64,000 bases of DNA from assembly GCA_950106755.1 (NCBI GenBank), contig OX467091.1, positions 11,797,538-11,861,537 on the forward strand, in the 5' to 3' direction. A program made the position numbers and the translations under genes. Position 1 is the stretch's first letter. The number at the start of each line of letters is the position of its first letter. The notes beneath the pieces were generated by a model, which was given only the letters and a program-made list of their open reading frames with translations, did not search any database and was not told the origin of the DNA. Positions 12,231-22,192 of this stretch are shown in pieces. Source of the stretch: Climacium dendroides. Its lineage: Eukaryota; Streptophyta; Bryopsida; Hypnales; Climaciaceae.

Positions 12231-12645
12231 TATGAAAAATATTATTAACAAAATAAATTATAATATATAGGTTTCAAATAATAAGATTTAAAAAATTATT
12301 GAAATATAGAAAAGTAAACAACAAATAATGAAAAGCATTTGATAACATAATCTTAAAAACCTCCAAAAATTTGAAATTCAAATAACACTGTGAAATTGAT
12401 TTGAAGTCTTTCAATCTTCTTTTCACATGTCAAATCTAAAAAATTGGACCCTCAAAAAAATAAGAAATTAAAGGATATAACATGCATAATTCCAATCAAT
12501 TTATTTTAGAGATATTTCCAATTGTACACATAGGAGTTCATGAGTCCCAATTATAGAAATAATTAGTTCAAAAGTAGCATATTCAAATTTAGAAAGAGTA
12601 GACATTTATACAATGTTGATGGTCAAAAAATTAGTATAGGATCGT

Positions 12646-12792
12646 GGTTGTCATACTGGACAAGTTACTATTCATTTCTTGTCCTGTAGGACGAGTTACT
12701 ATTCATCAAATGTACCTCTCAAGTACATTTGATGAATAGTAACTCGTCCTACATGACGAAAAATGAATAATAACTTGTCCAGTATGACAACC
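12646..12792. repeat. Near-perfect long hairpin (70-bp arms, 7-nt loop)
   Basis: The arm at 12646-12715 is complementary to 12723-12792 with only a few mismatches; the loop is CTCTCAA. Each arm itself contains two related words, GGACAAGTTACTATTCAT and GGACGAGTTACTATTCAT. If transcribed it would form an extended stem of microRNA-precursor or siRNA-hairpin type. It could equally be a young foldback MITE; no flanking duplication was identified. Confidence 0.8.
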
Positions 12793-13139
12793 ATGTATAG
12801 GATAGCCTAATTTTACAACATTGTGTAGTCAAATGAAAATCACCATCCCGTATAGTAATATTCAGCAAGTACTAATGAAATCCGAATATAACAAACCATC
12901 TTTACCAATAAGGCAAATGCGGCTTTAAAATCTAGCTAGAGTAATTTACCTTAAGCTAGAACTTCACTATAGTCATGAGTTTCTCTCTCCTAGATTTTGC
13001 TGTGAAGGCCACAATGGTTGCATAGGGAAAGGTAAAAGAAATTGTTGGAAGTGTGAAAGAGGAAGAATTATGGGTGACTATTGTATTTGTAGTATAGATT
13101 GCATAGGGGTAACAAAATTTGGGAATGTTGTACCCAACA

Positions 13140-13758
13140 TGAATTGTGGATTGTATAATGGAATTAGGGAAAAAAATTCAAAAAAACTTAATTATCATTC
13201 TTAAAAAAATTGTTAAGTAGAAATAGGTACAAGATAGAAGGAAAATCTAGAATATTAATATATTTTAGATGGAATCAAAATGCACTAATAGCAATGGTAA
13301 AATTGTTCTAGCAAGTAAACTGAACCATGTAGAAGGGTTTTTTTTTAATTGCAAAAAATGCATTCAAAAATGCATCCTACAAGTTATTTTTTCAATAAGA
13401 TCCTCTAACTACCCGAAAAATAAGAATGTCCATAACATTTTCATAACAAATCCAAATGAAATAAATCAAAGCTTTCTAAATAGACAAAAATATAATCTAC
13501 AAGAAAATAAAAATAAAAATAAAAAATTTTACAATTTTTGTTTTTGCTGCTTGAAGTGGCCCTTGTCCTCTATTTTGTATTTATTTGGTCATAACTTTTG
13601 TTCCCGGGCTCCATTTGTGAAAAAAATTGTATTTCTACAAATCTTATCAATTTTTCTATCTTCAAAAAAAGTTTCAAAAAATCAAGACAAAATTTAAGCT
13701 AGTCTATACCTGCCTGAAAATATATTTGTCTTCCGAAGGGACAATGGGCCTTTAGGGG
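13140..13758 (-). mobile_element. Family X TTAA element, copy b (truncated)
   Basis: The right end reads CCTTTAGGGG followed by TTAA (13759-13762). Read inverted, it is collinear with the complete copy at 18324-19259, but sequence beyond about 13140 no longer matches, so it is truncated. A plus-strand ORF (13269-13697, 142 codons) runs through it and shares a stretch with an ORF in the 18 kb copy (for example FGHNFC, RAP, VKKI, FLSSKKVSKN). It matches no domain I know. Confidence 0.6.
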
Positions 13759-14083
13759 TTAATCCAAGTTTTTTGGCATTTTCTTGGCCCTTTTTTAGCC
13801 AAATTTTTTTTGGTTCAATGTAGTGGCATTAGAAAGCCGAAAAATAGCCTTGCTATATACATGTTACTTTTTCTCTAGCATGATTATTGATGATGCATTC
13901 ACTTGCATAGTATAAAACTGAAATTGAGAACAAGACCTAGTTGTCAATTGTAGAGATACTACAGAGAGTCTAAAGAAGGTCCCAAAGATTTGTTGCATGC
14001 TCTAAGTAGAACCTTTGGACTAATTCAAATTGTAATGCAAAGCTTTATGAATACAATGTATGGTATCAAATGATGATGCAAAT

Positions 14084-14106
14084 TATATATATATATATAT
14101 ATATAA
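14084..14106. repeat. (AT)n microsatellite
   Basis: About ten uninterrupted AT dinucleotides. No function is implied. Confidence 0.9.
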
Positions 14107-14446
14107 TGTTATGCGAGAATGGAGCCCGTTGCAATGCAACGACAATGCAATACGATAGGGGCATGATGAAAAAATGGGATGAAAAAATAGGATGAGAAAA
14201 GTGGGATGAAAATGTGACCATTTTCGTAACAGTAGGTCGTGACAAGCTTATAACGGTCTGCACTTAATATAATAGATGTACAAGATATTTAATATGTAAT
14301 TCTAGTCTTAAAGTCTAGCACCTTTCATAGCCCACAAATGTTCAACAAGGTCACCCCGCAGAGTGTAGTGTATGTCCGCATTCTTGATCTGCACTTTCCC
14401 CAAAACTAAGTCTGCATAAGACAAATCTCGATGCACAAGCACCACA

Positions 14447-15020
14447 TCATTCAAGAGAAAATGGGAAATCTAAACCAGCATCTTCTTCATCCTCTAATAT
14501 CATGTTGTGTAAAATACAACACACAAACATGATATTAGTGATACATTCAATGCTCCATTGTCGACATGGGTTCTTGATAATAGTGAATCGAGCTTGCAGC
14601 ACCCTGAAACACCTCTCCACGTCTTTGCAAGCACTTTCTTGTAGGTGAGCAAAGTGATGTTGCTTCTCATCATCAAGTGCGTAAATTGTTTGGATGAAAT
14701 ATAACCATGGTAGATAAATCCCATCGACAAGTAGGTAGTAGCGATCATATTGTACGCCATTGACAACAAATGTCATATCCCGAGCTTCACCATTGAGCAT
14801 GTTTTGGATGAGAGGGCTTCGATTAAGGACGTTGAGATCATTGTTTGCACCTGCATGGCAAGCTAAAAAACGTGCCAGATATGTAGCCCTTTGTCTGCAA
14901 TGGCTTCAAGTATTATCGATCAATCTCCATCCTTGTTCCCATAATCACCTTGCCACGCAACAGTCCCCTAGGCCACTAGAACCATCATGTAGGTGCACCT
15001 AAACATGAACTCTACTCCGA
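14447..15020 (-). pseudogene. PIF/Harbinger transposase, C-terminal catalytic part, broken
   Basis: Minus-strand translation matches the DDE nuclease of plant PIF/Harbinger transposases (HARBI1-like): AWQGDYGNKDGD, IILEAIADKGLHIWHVF, NNDLNVLNRSPLIQNML, YYLLVDGIYLPWLYF, CKDVERCFRVLQARF and CILHNMILEDE in the family order. The open part is 14447-14800. Upstream it is damaged: a frameshift in the A/T run near 14865-14871, an in-frame TGA at 14922-14920 and a TAG just before AWQGD. The region of the first catalytic Asp (usually S-I-D-C) is not recognisable. The second D and the final acidic segment remain. The element cannot encode an active transposase. Confidence 0.85.
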
Positions 15021-15214
15021 GAAAATATTCCATTAACTTTCATTGCAAGTTTTTGGCCAAAATAAAATGGGAAGGGAATATTAGAAGAGCTTGAGAATAT
15101 TTCAAAACTTAATATGCAAGTGCTAGGCCAAAATAAAATGGAAAAAAGTACCAAGAAAGGTTCCAAATTTTTAAGTTTGTTATCACGCAAGTGCTTGGTC
15201 CAACAAAAAACAAT

Positions 15215-16140
15215 GAAACCATGGTAATACTAGGGTTTAGGATTCACAGAAAAAACGGGAGGAGTGGTGAAACTAGGATAATCATTGAAGTTTTTCAATT
15301 GTGTCAAATGCTAAGGTTTTTAAGAACAAAACAAAAGAAGGGGAGGAGTGGTTGAGACCGGGATTAATTCCATAAACAGAATCTTTGAAGTTTCTCAATT
15401 GTGTGCAATGCTAAGGTTTTTAAGAAATCAAAAAAGGAGAGGTGTAGTGAGACCGGGATTAATTCTATGAATAGAATCATTTTCAATTGTGTGTAATGCT
15501 AAGGTTTTAGGAAACCCCCCAAAATAGAGAGATGTGATGAGATTAGGATTAATTCCATGAATAGAATCATTTAAGTTTATCAATTATGTTGAATGCTAAG
15601 GTTTTTAAGAAACAAAACAAAAAAGGGGAGGAGTGCTTGAGATTGGGATTAATTCCATGAATATAATCATTGAAGTTTGTCAATTGTGTCATTGTGTGCA
15701 ATGCTAAGTTTTTTAAGAAATAAAAAAAACGGCAGGAATGGTGAGACCAGGACTAATCCCATGAATAGAATCACTAAGGTTTCTCAATTGTGTGCAATGC
15801 TCAGGTTTTTAATAAACCCAAAAAGAATAGGGAGAAGTGGTGAGACTAGGATTAATTCTATGAATAGAACCAACAAAGTTTCTCAATTTTGTGCAATGCT
15901 AAGGTTTTTAAGAAACAAAAAAATTTGGAGAGGTGTACTAAGATCGGGATTAATTTCATGAATATAATCATTTAAGTTTCTCAATTGTGTCAAATGCTAA
16001 GGTTCTTTAGAACCAAAAAAGATGGAGAGCAGTGGTGAGACTGGGATGAATTCCATTAATAGAGTCATTGTAGTTTCTCAATTGTGCCCAATGCTGAGGT
16101 TCTTAAGAAAAAATGGGGAGAACTGGTGTTACTGAGACCA
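15215..16140. repeat. Tandem array, about nine units of 95-110 bp
   Basis: The unit is roughly CAATGCTAAGGTTTTTAAGAA, an A-rich and GGGGAGG stretch, GAGACYGGGATTAATTCCATG, AATAGAATCATT, and GTTTCTCAATTGTGT. Copies of the AATGCTAAGG word lie near 15308, 15410, 15496, 15592, 15702, 15798, 15895, 15992 and 16090. It lies between the Harbinger catalytic remnant and the possible N-terminal ORF, as if expanded inside that element. The ORF at 15677-15961 is the array read in one frame and is not called. Confidence 0.85.
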
Positions 16141-16286
16141 GGAGTAATTTCAACAATTGATTCTTGATAAACCTGGTCCAAAAAATGTTCGAAGATGATG
16201 TCTTCTTCCCTGTCGTCTTCATGCATCTCTTGCAACAGTGCAGCAACTCTTGTTCTCCTTGCCTCCATAGTTGTGCTAAAGTTCAA
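16065..16286 (-). pseudogene. Possible N-terminal exon of the Harbinger element
   Basis: A 73-codon minus-strand ORF with MEARRTRVAALLQEMHEDD and an acidic run (EEDIIFEHFLDQV). Plant Harbinger transposases often start with a short basic segment followed by an acidic stretch like this. It is on the same strand as the catalytic remnant, 1 kb upstream, with the tandem array between, and its 3' end overlaps the first array unit. The assignment is tentative. Confidence 0.35.
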
Positions 16287-16747
16287 GAAATGGCCTCAGT
16301 CCAACATTTTACCTTGCCACACTCACTCGTTCATACATTAAATTCTCAAAGCACTCTCAAATTACAAATCAAGCGAGCCACTTACTCCTGGTCATTGATT
16401 TTTCAAAGTGAAGGAACTCCAGTACAAAAGTGAACCAACTACAACACAAAACAAGCACAAAATGAAAACATCCAAACACCAAACACCAAATGAGAGCAAC
16501 CAAATACCACAACCCAAAAGAAAAGCCTAAAAAGAAGCAGTCTGCCAAGTCTACCCCCAGGCTCCATCGAAAGTTGTGCCTCCTATATGTGGTAACCATT
16601 CTTTTGGAAAAATGTGCTTGGTTAGTGTTGAAGTGTCTCGGTCTTGCTCCAGCGGGGGGGAGCCTTCCAATGTACATGCCAAAAATTTTCAATCACACTC
16701 CAAACAACTCAATATATCCCCTTGGCTCCTCTGTTTGAGGAGTGAGC

Positions 16748-16763
16748 TATGGCGATGCTCTTA
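16748..16763 (-). mobile_element. Candidate outer terminus of the Harbinger element
   Basis: On the minus strand it reads TTA/TAA-type TAAGAGCATCGCCA, the same terminal word as at 595. Its position 0.5 kb upstream of the N-terminal ORF and its outward orientation fit the 5' end of the Harbinger element. The opposite end was not found. Confidence 0.4.
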
Positions 16764-16781
16764 GCATGATTTGTTTGAATG

Positions 16782-16921
16782 TCTAAAAGCAACCCCACAA
16801 CAACACGTTGAAACAACACTGTGAAGCAAGTCAATGGAGGACATTCCTCATTATTAGAAGATCAATGGTGCAAAACTTTTATAGTGTTGCTTCAGTGTGT
16901 TGCTGTGGGACTTCTCTAAGT
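16782..16921. mobile_element. MITE of about 140 bp with roughly 28-bp TIRs
   Basis: The left arm CCCCACAACAACACGTTGAA followed by ACAACACT pairs with the right arm AGTGTTGCTTCAGTGTGTTG followed by CTGTGGGA. CTAAAAG and its complement CTCTAAG-type words extend the ends. There is no coding sequence. The superfamily is not assigned. Confidence 0.6.
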
Positions 16922-17239
16922 TATAAGTCTGTCACTTATTGTGGTCTACAACCTCGGTCCTCATTTGTAATTGCAAAATAAACTGGATTGATTTCATATT
17001 TCAACCGCCTTGAATGCAGCCCGACGACTTGTGTGACAGGGAGTTTTGGCACTTGTTTGCCTCGCTTTTGCTTTGCAGGCACTTCCTTGTTGTCCCTACA
17101 TGTTTGTCTCTCTTCCAACCAAGCCACCTTGTACTTTAAAACTTGGCAATGAAGTTCCATTTCATTTGTTGAAAAAAAAAAAAATTCATAAATGCTGTCA
17201 TGATAATTTCAACAGATTTAATTTTTGTACCCAAGTGTT

Positions 17240-17975
17240 GTCTTCTTAGACCATTGAAACTATCCCATAGGTGCCCCCAAAATTGAACCCTGCAAAAATC
17301 AGGTGTTAGCAAAGCATAGTCAAATATGTGTCCTTCGAATGTGTTGCTTCTACCACACGTAGTACCCAACTTGTAGGGTGCACTATTTCCAACTTTACGT
17401 TGGAACTCAAGCTTGGAATGGATTTTTTTTTGTTCTTTTTAGATTTGGGACCAATAAGGTCATGATTGACACATGTCCTAAAGTAGTGAGGAAGAAAGTA
17501 GGAAGTAGTGTTTGAGAAAATAGTTCTTCAATGATTGGAATTAGAATACTTTAAACATTGACTATGGGGTCAATAGTACTTTTTGGCTCCCAAGATTCAT
17601 AGTAATTTTAATTTCAAGAATAAAATTCTGAAAAATTAAGCATCCCCATATTTTCTTATCTTCCTACATGGGAAAAATTTCCACCACCTCATACTCCTTA
17701 CCATCTACTTTAAAATCGCTTAAATGATCCACTACTAAGGTAGAAACACCCATTCTCACACCTATTCCTATTCTTTGTTCTTAAACTCACTCAATTATGT
17801 CCCTAGACTTTGGTGAATATGTCCTCCACATGCTTGACATTGATTGGCCAACACATTCAAAGGACACATATTTGACTATGCTTTGTTGACACTTGATTTT
17901 TGCGAGGATTTTTGCAGGGTTCAGTTTTGGAGATACCTATAGGACAGTTTCAATGGTCTAAGCAGCCAACACTTT
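17240..17975. repeat. Large inverted repeat enclosing a family Z copy
   Basis: The left arm at about 17240-17345 (TTAGACCATTGAAAC ... GACACATATTTGACTATGC-type complement ... TGTGTTG) is the inverted copy of the right arm at about 17848-17975 (CAACACATTCAAAGGACACA ... GTTTCAATGGTCTAAG). Arms are roughly 100-125 bp with indels. Between them lies a family Z element (about 17345-17745). It is either a larger foldback element that captured Z, or flanks duplicated in inversion. Confidence 0.65.
17345..17745. mobile_element. Family Z, copy 2, with reversed terminal motifs
   Basis: The interior is collinear with copy 4 (61958-62373), but the end motifs are in the wrong orientation. The left border reads GCTTCTACC where copy 4 reads GGTAGAAGC, and the right border reads AAGGTAGAAACACC where copy 4 reads GGGCTTCTACCTT. 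It sits inside the inverted repeat 17240-17975. Confidence 0.6.
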
Positions 17976-18270
17976 GAAAAATCATAGAAATTACATACAA
18001 TGTCCGAAAAATCTTCTTTTTTATTTTAATATTCATGATTTTCACTTGCATGTACTACAAAAATATTATTTTTAAAAGAATATGCCTCCAACTATGTTGA
18101 TTTGCTTAAATCGACGGTTTTGAGTTCTTTCACCTTAGTGTTTCTACCTTGAGGGTTCTAAAAAGGATCTCTTGCGCACTGCCAAAGTGGCACACATGCT
18201 TTCAACCATCAGCCTTCAATTGAATACAGAATTAGGCCTCTTCTCCCCTGTTACCAAAAGGAGCTCACTA

Positions 18271-19397
18271 AGTAGAACCTCTTTTAACCAATAGGTTGGG
18301 ACCATCTGACAAGATTGCATTAACCCCTAAAGGACCATTGTCCCTTCGGGGGACAAATTGGATTTCGGGCAGGTACCTACGGGCTGAAATTTTGTCATGA
18401 TTTTTTGAAACTTTTTTTGAAGATAGAAAAACTGATGAGCTTTGTGGGAATATAATTTTTTTCACATTTGGTGCCCGGAAACAAAAGTTATGACCAAATA
18501 AGCTCAAAGTAGGGGACGGGGGGCAGTCCGGGCAGCAAAAAAATTTTGCAAAATTTTGAATTTTTCTTTTTTGGATTTTTTTTTCTTGTAGATTATATTT
18601 TTGTCTGCATAGGAAGCTTTGATTCATTCCATTTGGACTTATTATGAGAAAGTTATGGACAATCTTTGTTTATCGGGCAGTTAGAGCATCTTCCTGAAAA
18701 AATAACTTATAGAATTCATTTCTGAATGCAATTTTTACAATTTTTCTAAAAGAAAAATTTTTACATGATTTTGTTTGCTTGCTAGAACAATCTCACCATT
18801 GGGATTAGTGTATTTTAATTCCATCTTAAAGATATTAATAATTTAGATTTTCCTTCATTCTCATACCTACTTCTACTTAACAATTTTTTTAAGCATGAAA
18901 ATTAATTTTTTTCTTAAAATTTTCTCTTTTTCTAGATTCTCAACTCAATTTCCCACAATAAGGATTTAAAGCTCAAAACTCTGTAGTGCAAAACATTTAA
19001 GTTAAAAAAGTTCAAAGTCAAATAATCTAGTCCGGCAAGGTGCTGAAAAAATTGTTTTTTTCACTTTAAACGCAAATATCTTTTAATCTATGTGGTCAAA
19101 ATTTCTGAAAATTTTTCCACACATTTCCATACTAGTAAGGTATAAGATCCTAGGGTTGGATGTGTAAAAAAAATAATTTTCAATTTTTTTTACTCTTTGC
19201 TACAGAAATGGCAGTTTTGAGTGTTTTTTGGCAGAAATAAGGCCTTGGTCCTTTAGGGGTTAAAGAGGTTTATTTGTTTACAGAGGGTCATTTTTAGTCA
19301 TAACCTTTGTATAGGGACAAGTCTAGGACTGGTCTGACAATATTGGTTAAGAGGGGTTTATTGACTTATGGAGGGTGTACTTAGAGAGATTCTACTG
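18271..19397. mobile_element. Pogo/Emigrant-like MITE (family Y, copy 2), split by family X
   Basis: The left end AGTAGAACCTCTTTTAACC at 18271 and the right end GAGATTCTACTG at 19386-19397 are inverted, with TA at both borders. Removing the X insertion leaves about 190 bp, matching copy Y1 at 12148. It is a non-autonomous element of Tc1/mariner-pogo type by its ends and TA target. Confidence 0.65.
18324..19259. mobile_element. Family X TTAA element, copy a (complete, 936 bp)
   Basis: TTAA (18320-18323) then CCCCTAAAGGACC; at the other end GGTCCTTTAGGGG then TTAA (19260-19263). It is inserted in MITE Y2, and the uninterrupted Y1 copy confirms the junctions. Related copies are at 13140-13758, 19653-20910 and 42150-42625. 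The minus-strand ORF at 18268-18627 overruns the element border and shares words with the ORF of copy b; it has no known domain. TTAA duplication plus CCC-initial TIRs is the piggyBac signature, but no transposase is present. Confidence 0.75.
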
Positions 19398-19652
19398 TAC
19401 CAAAAAACCTTGTTGTTTTTGCCAGTTATTCCATGCTAAAGTGTCACAAAAAAATCTTGGTATCCATGTCAGAGAATGTGTCAGAACGCACCACCAACGC
19501 CGTTGACAACCTGCCACTGTCAATTCAATGCATAATTATTAAATTCATACGTGCATGATATAAATTTTGATTAAAGCAGATTCGGCGCAAATTGATCAAT
19601 CCACAGCTCTACACGGATCTGCAAACATCACATTATCCCAACGTATGAATAA

Positions 19653-20910
19653 CCCCTAAATGCCTAAGGTCTTTTTTTCCATCAAAACCTACTCAAAACT
19701 GCCATTTCTATTGCAAAGAGCAAAAAACCTAAAATTTGGAGGTTTTTTGCATATCTAACCATAGGATCTTGTACTACACTAAGGTAATGGGCTTTGAAAT
19801 CTCACAGGCTCTAAAACCACCCACATCCTGAAAATGAACACTATGTGTACATGTTGTTTTTTCATAACCTTCAACAATGTACAAAAAGTGTATATTTTTG
19901 GAGGTGGGCGATTTTAGAGCCTTATGTCATTTCAACTTCAAATTTTTTTAACTAATTCCACAAAGCTCCAAAAAAATATAAAACGGCTTGGGTTAGATGC
20001 CAATTCCACTTGTCTTTCAAGGAAAATTTACTGAAAATTATTTCTAAAAGCTTCGCCTCCCTCAAATTCAGTTTCAGCTCTTAGGTGGGTGATTTCTGAA
20101 CCTATTACCTTAGTATAAAAATGCATGGAAAAAATTTCAAAAACTTTGACCACGTAAATTGCAAGATTAATATTTGCATTTAAAGTGAAGAAAGTAAGTT
20201 TATTTAATACCTTAATTGGCTAGATTTTTTGGCTTTGAATCTTCTTTACCTTAAAAGTTTTGCATTGTTATTTAGATTTCCTAATTTTTTATGTTGAAGA
20301 ATTGAGTTGAGAATCTAAGAAAAAAAATTCAACAAAAAAACACTTAATTTTCATTCATTAAAAAATTGTTAAATAGAAGTTGGTTCAAGATTGAAAGGAT
20401 CACTAAATTGTTAATAGCTCTAAGATGGAATTGAAACACAATAATCCCAATGGTGAGATTGTTCTAGCAAGCAAACTAACCTTGCCTAACATTTTTTTTG
20501 TAAAATTATAAAAATTGCATTTAGAAATGATTCTTGTTAGTTATTTTTTCAAGAAGATATTTAAATTGCCCTCCAAATAAGATTGTTCATAACTTTCTCA
20601 TCACTAGTCCAAATGGAATGCACCAAAGCTTCAAATGTAGACAAAAATATAATCTTTGAGAAAAATAAATAAAAAATAAAAGATTCAATTTTTCTGTGAT
20701 TTTTTTGGACTGCCCCTCAAGTTGCTTTTTGGACTCATGGTGGCATAACGTTTGTTTCTAGTCACCAATCGAAATAAAAATTATATTCCCAAAAAGTTAA
20801 TCAAATTTTTTATCTTCAAAAAAAGTTTCAAAAAATTATGTCAAAAATTGAGATCACACAAGCCTACTTGAAATCTCAAAAGTCCCCATAGGAACTTTGG
20901 GACTTTAGGG
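19653..20910 (-). mobile_element. Family X TTAA element, copy c (about 1.26 kb, with nested insert)
   Basis: It starts CCCCTAAATGCCTAAGGTC after ATAA and ends GACTTTAGGG before ATAA, so the flanks are decayed TTAA. It is inverted relative to copy a and collinear with it, except for an extra block at about 19781-20112. The ORF shared by copies a and b is broken here by several stops. Confidence 0.65.
19781..20112. mobile_element. TIR element nested in X copy c (about 330 bp)
   Basis: The ends TAAGGTAATGGGCTTTGAAATC and, inverted, TAAGGTAATAGGTTCAGAAATC flank a block missing from copies a, b and d. Two internal words around CTCTAAAACCACCCAC and GGTGGGCGATTTTAGAG are also mutually inverted. No coding sequence was found. 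Confidence 0.5.
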
Positions 20911-21169
20911 ATAAAACTCATTGCTAAAAGTAGCGCAAACAATATTCTCACCTCATTTCCACCATTAGAGCATCCGTAATCAATTGGCAGGCTCAGTACA
21001 ACAACCTTGCAAATGGTGGGGGCATGCCACAAGCGCCTCATAAAGTAAAGCCACCCACAAGTGATTGAATAAGTAATTGTGGACATGATTTTGAGTAATG
21101 CAAGGCAAAGCAAATATTTCAAAAGGTGCAGAGATAGAAATGATGAGGATTGCTAAAAATTTGGTAATT

Positions 21170-21435
21170 TTATCATTTAAATTGAAATTACTATGAATTT
21201 TGGAAGCCAAAAGTTGGTCTTGACCTATGTCCAATATGTAAGTCTTCCAATTCCAATCATTCAAGAACTACTTTCTTGCTCACTACTTTGAGACATGTGT
21301 CATAACCTTATTAGTCCCAACCTTGAAAAGGAGAAAAATCACATTTCAAGCTTCGATAGGAATTCTATTGCAGCCTTGGGTGGAAATAACTACACCCTAC
21401 AGTGAGATTGGATATGGGACTTTAGTTAAGAATGG
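21170..21435. mobile_element. Family Z, copy 3 (partial)
   Basis: It shares the middle of the Z interior (ATTCATAG-type AATTT, CCAATTCCAATCATTCAAGA, ACATGTGTCATAACC, CCTTGGGTGGAAAT) but lacks recognisable ends. The two overlapping small ORFs on the minus strand here have no domain support. Confidence 0.5.
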
Positions 21436-21869
21436 ATAGTCCTACTTTAGTACCAGTGATTTCCCTATAATGTCAATGTGGGAGAGTTTCACTGTTGTGG
21501 CATATTTCAATTGGTTAAGGAGAGGTAAATTAAGACTAATAATGCTCATTACTTGCCTTGTGCAAATTTTCAATAAGGTGGGTATGAAGTAGAGAGAAAT
21601 CTAAGAGAAATTTGGCATGTTCTGATTGATTAAGGAGAAGCAATCAATGAAATTTAAGAAAATCTCAACTATTATCAACTAGTATTAACGTGGTGAGTGC
21701 GAATCTACTTGACTTAATTTAAATGCATGAGACTTTTATTGTTGTGGCATGTTGTGATTGGTTAAACAATAAAAGAAACCAAATGGCTCAACTCTCCTAC
21801 ATTGACATTATATTTGGTAATTGCAAAGTAGGCCAAGTGATCATGGATTGCTTGTGGTTGTGCTAGGAG

Positions 21870-22190
21870 AGAATACAAGATGAGTCAATTTAGAATATAT
21901 AACTAGAAGTAGATCACGTATCTGGCTTACCGGCCCAATTTACATCACTCTAACTACAAAGTGTGTGAAGAGAACATGAGCCATAAGGAGCACTAGTATA
22001 TACTAGTCCTTGCTTGTAAGTTCTTTGGAGATAACTAAAGAGGCGTTTGATACTCAACCAATGAATTGGAGTGGATTGTTGTAGGAATTGAGCCAAATGA
22101 TTGATAACAAAAGCCAAGTTCCATCAAGTGCAGGTGACGAGATATTGAAGGTTTCCAATTGCTTGATTATGGGGAGCTTGATCCATGACT
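21870..22190 (-). pseudogene. copia RNase H region, broken
   Basis: Minus-strand translation gives QAIGNLQYLVTCT, a TGA, then VINHLAQFLQQSTPIHW and SYLQRTYKQGLVYTS, which is the RT to RNase H connection of plant copia elements. After a frameshift it gives SDVNWAGKPDT, the usual D-x-D/N-W-A-G motif. The TGA falls where most relatives have an Arg/Pro-Asp motif. Confidence 0.75.
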
Positions 22191-22192
22191 TG

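Noticed and set aside
13269..13697. 142-codon ORF as a host gene
   Set aside because: It lies inside truncated transposon X copy b and is stop-ridden in copy c. It is kept only as a low-interest observation.
14447..14800. Active Harbinger transposase
   Set aside because: The open stretch lacks the first catalytic region and is preceded by frameshift and stop codons.
15215..16140. CRISPR-like array
   Set aside because: Regular repeats, but the spacers are themselves repeats and the setting is a plant transposon. It is a minisatellite.
18681..18697. Harbinger end motif TTAGAGCATC inside X copy a
   Set aside because: Copy b has GATCCTCTAACT at the aligned place, so this is a point-mutation resemblance rather than a terminus.
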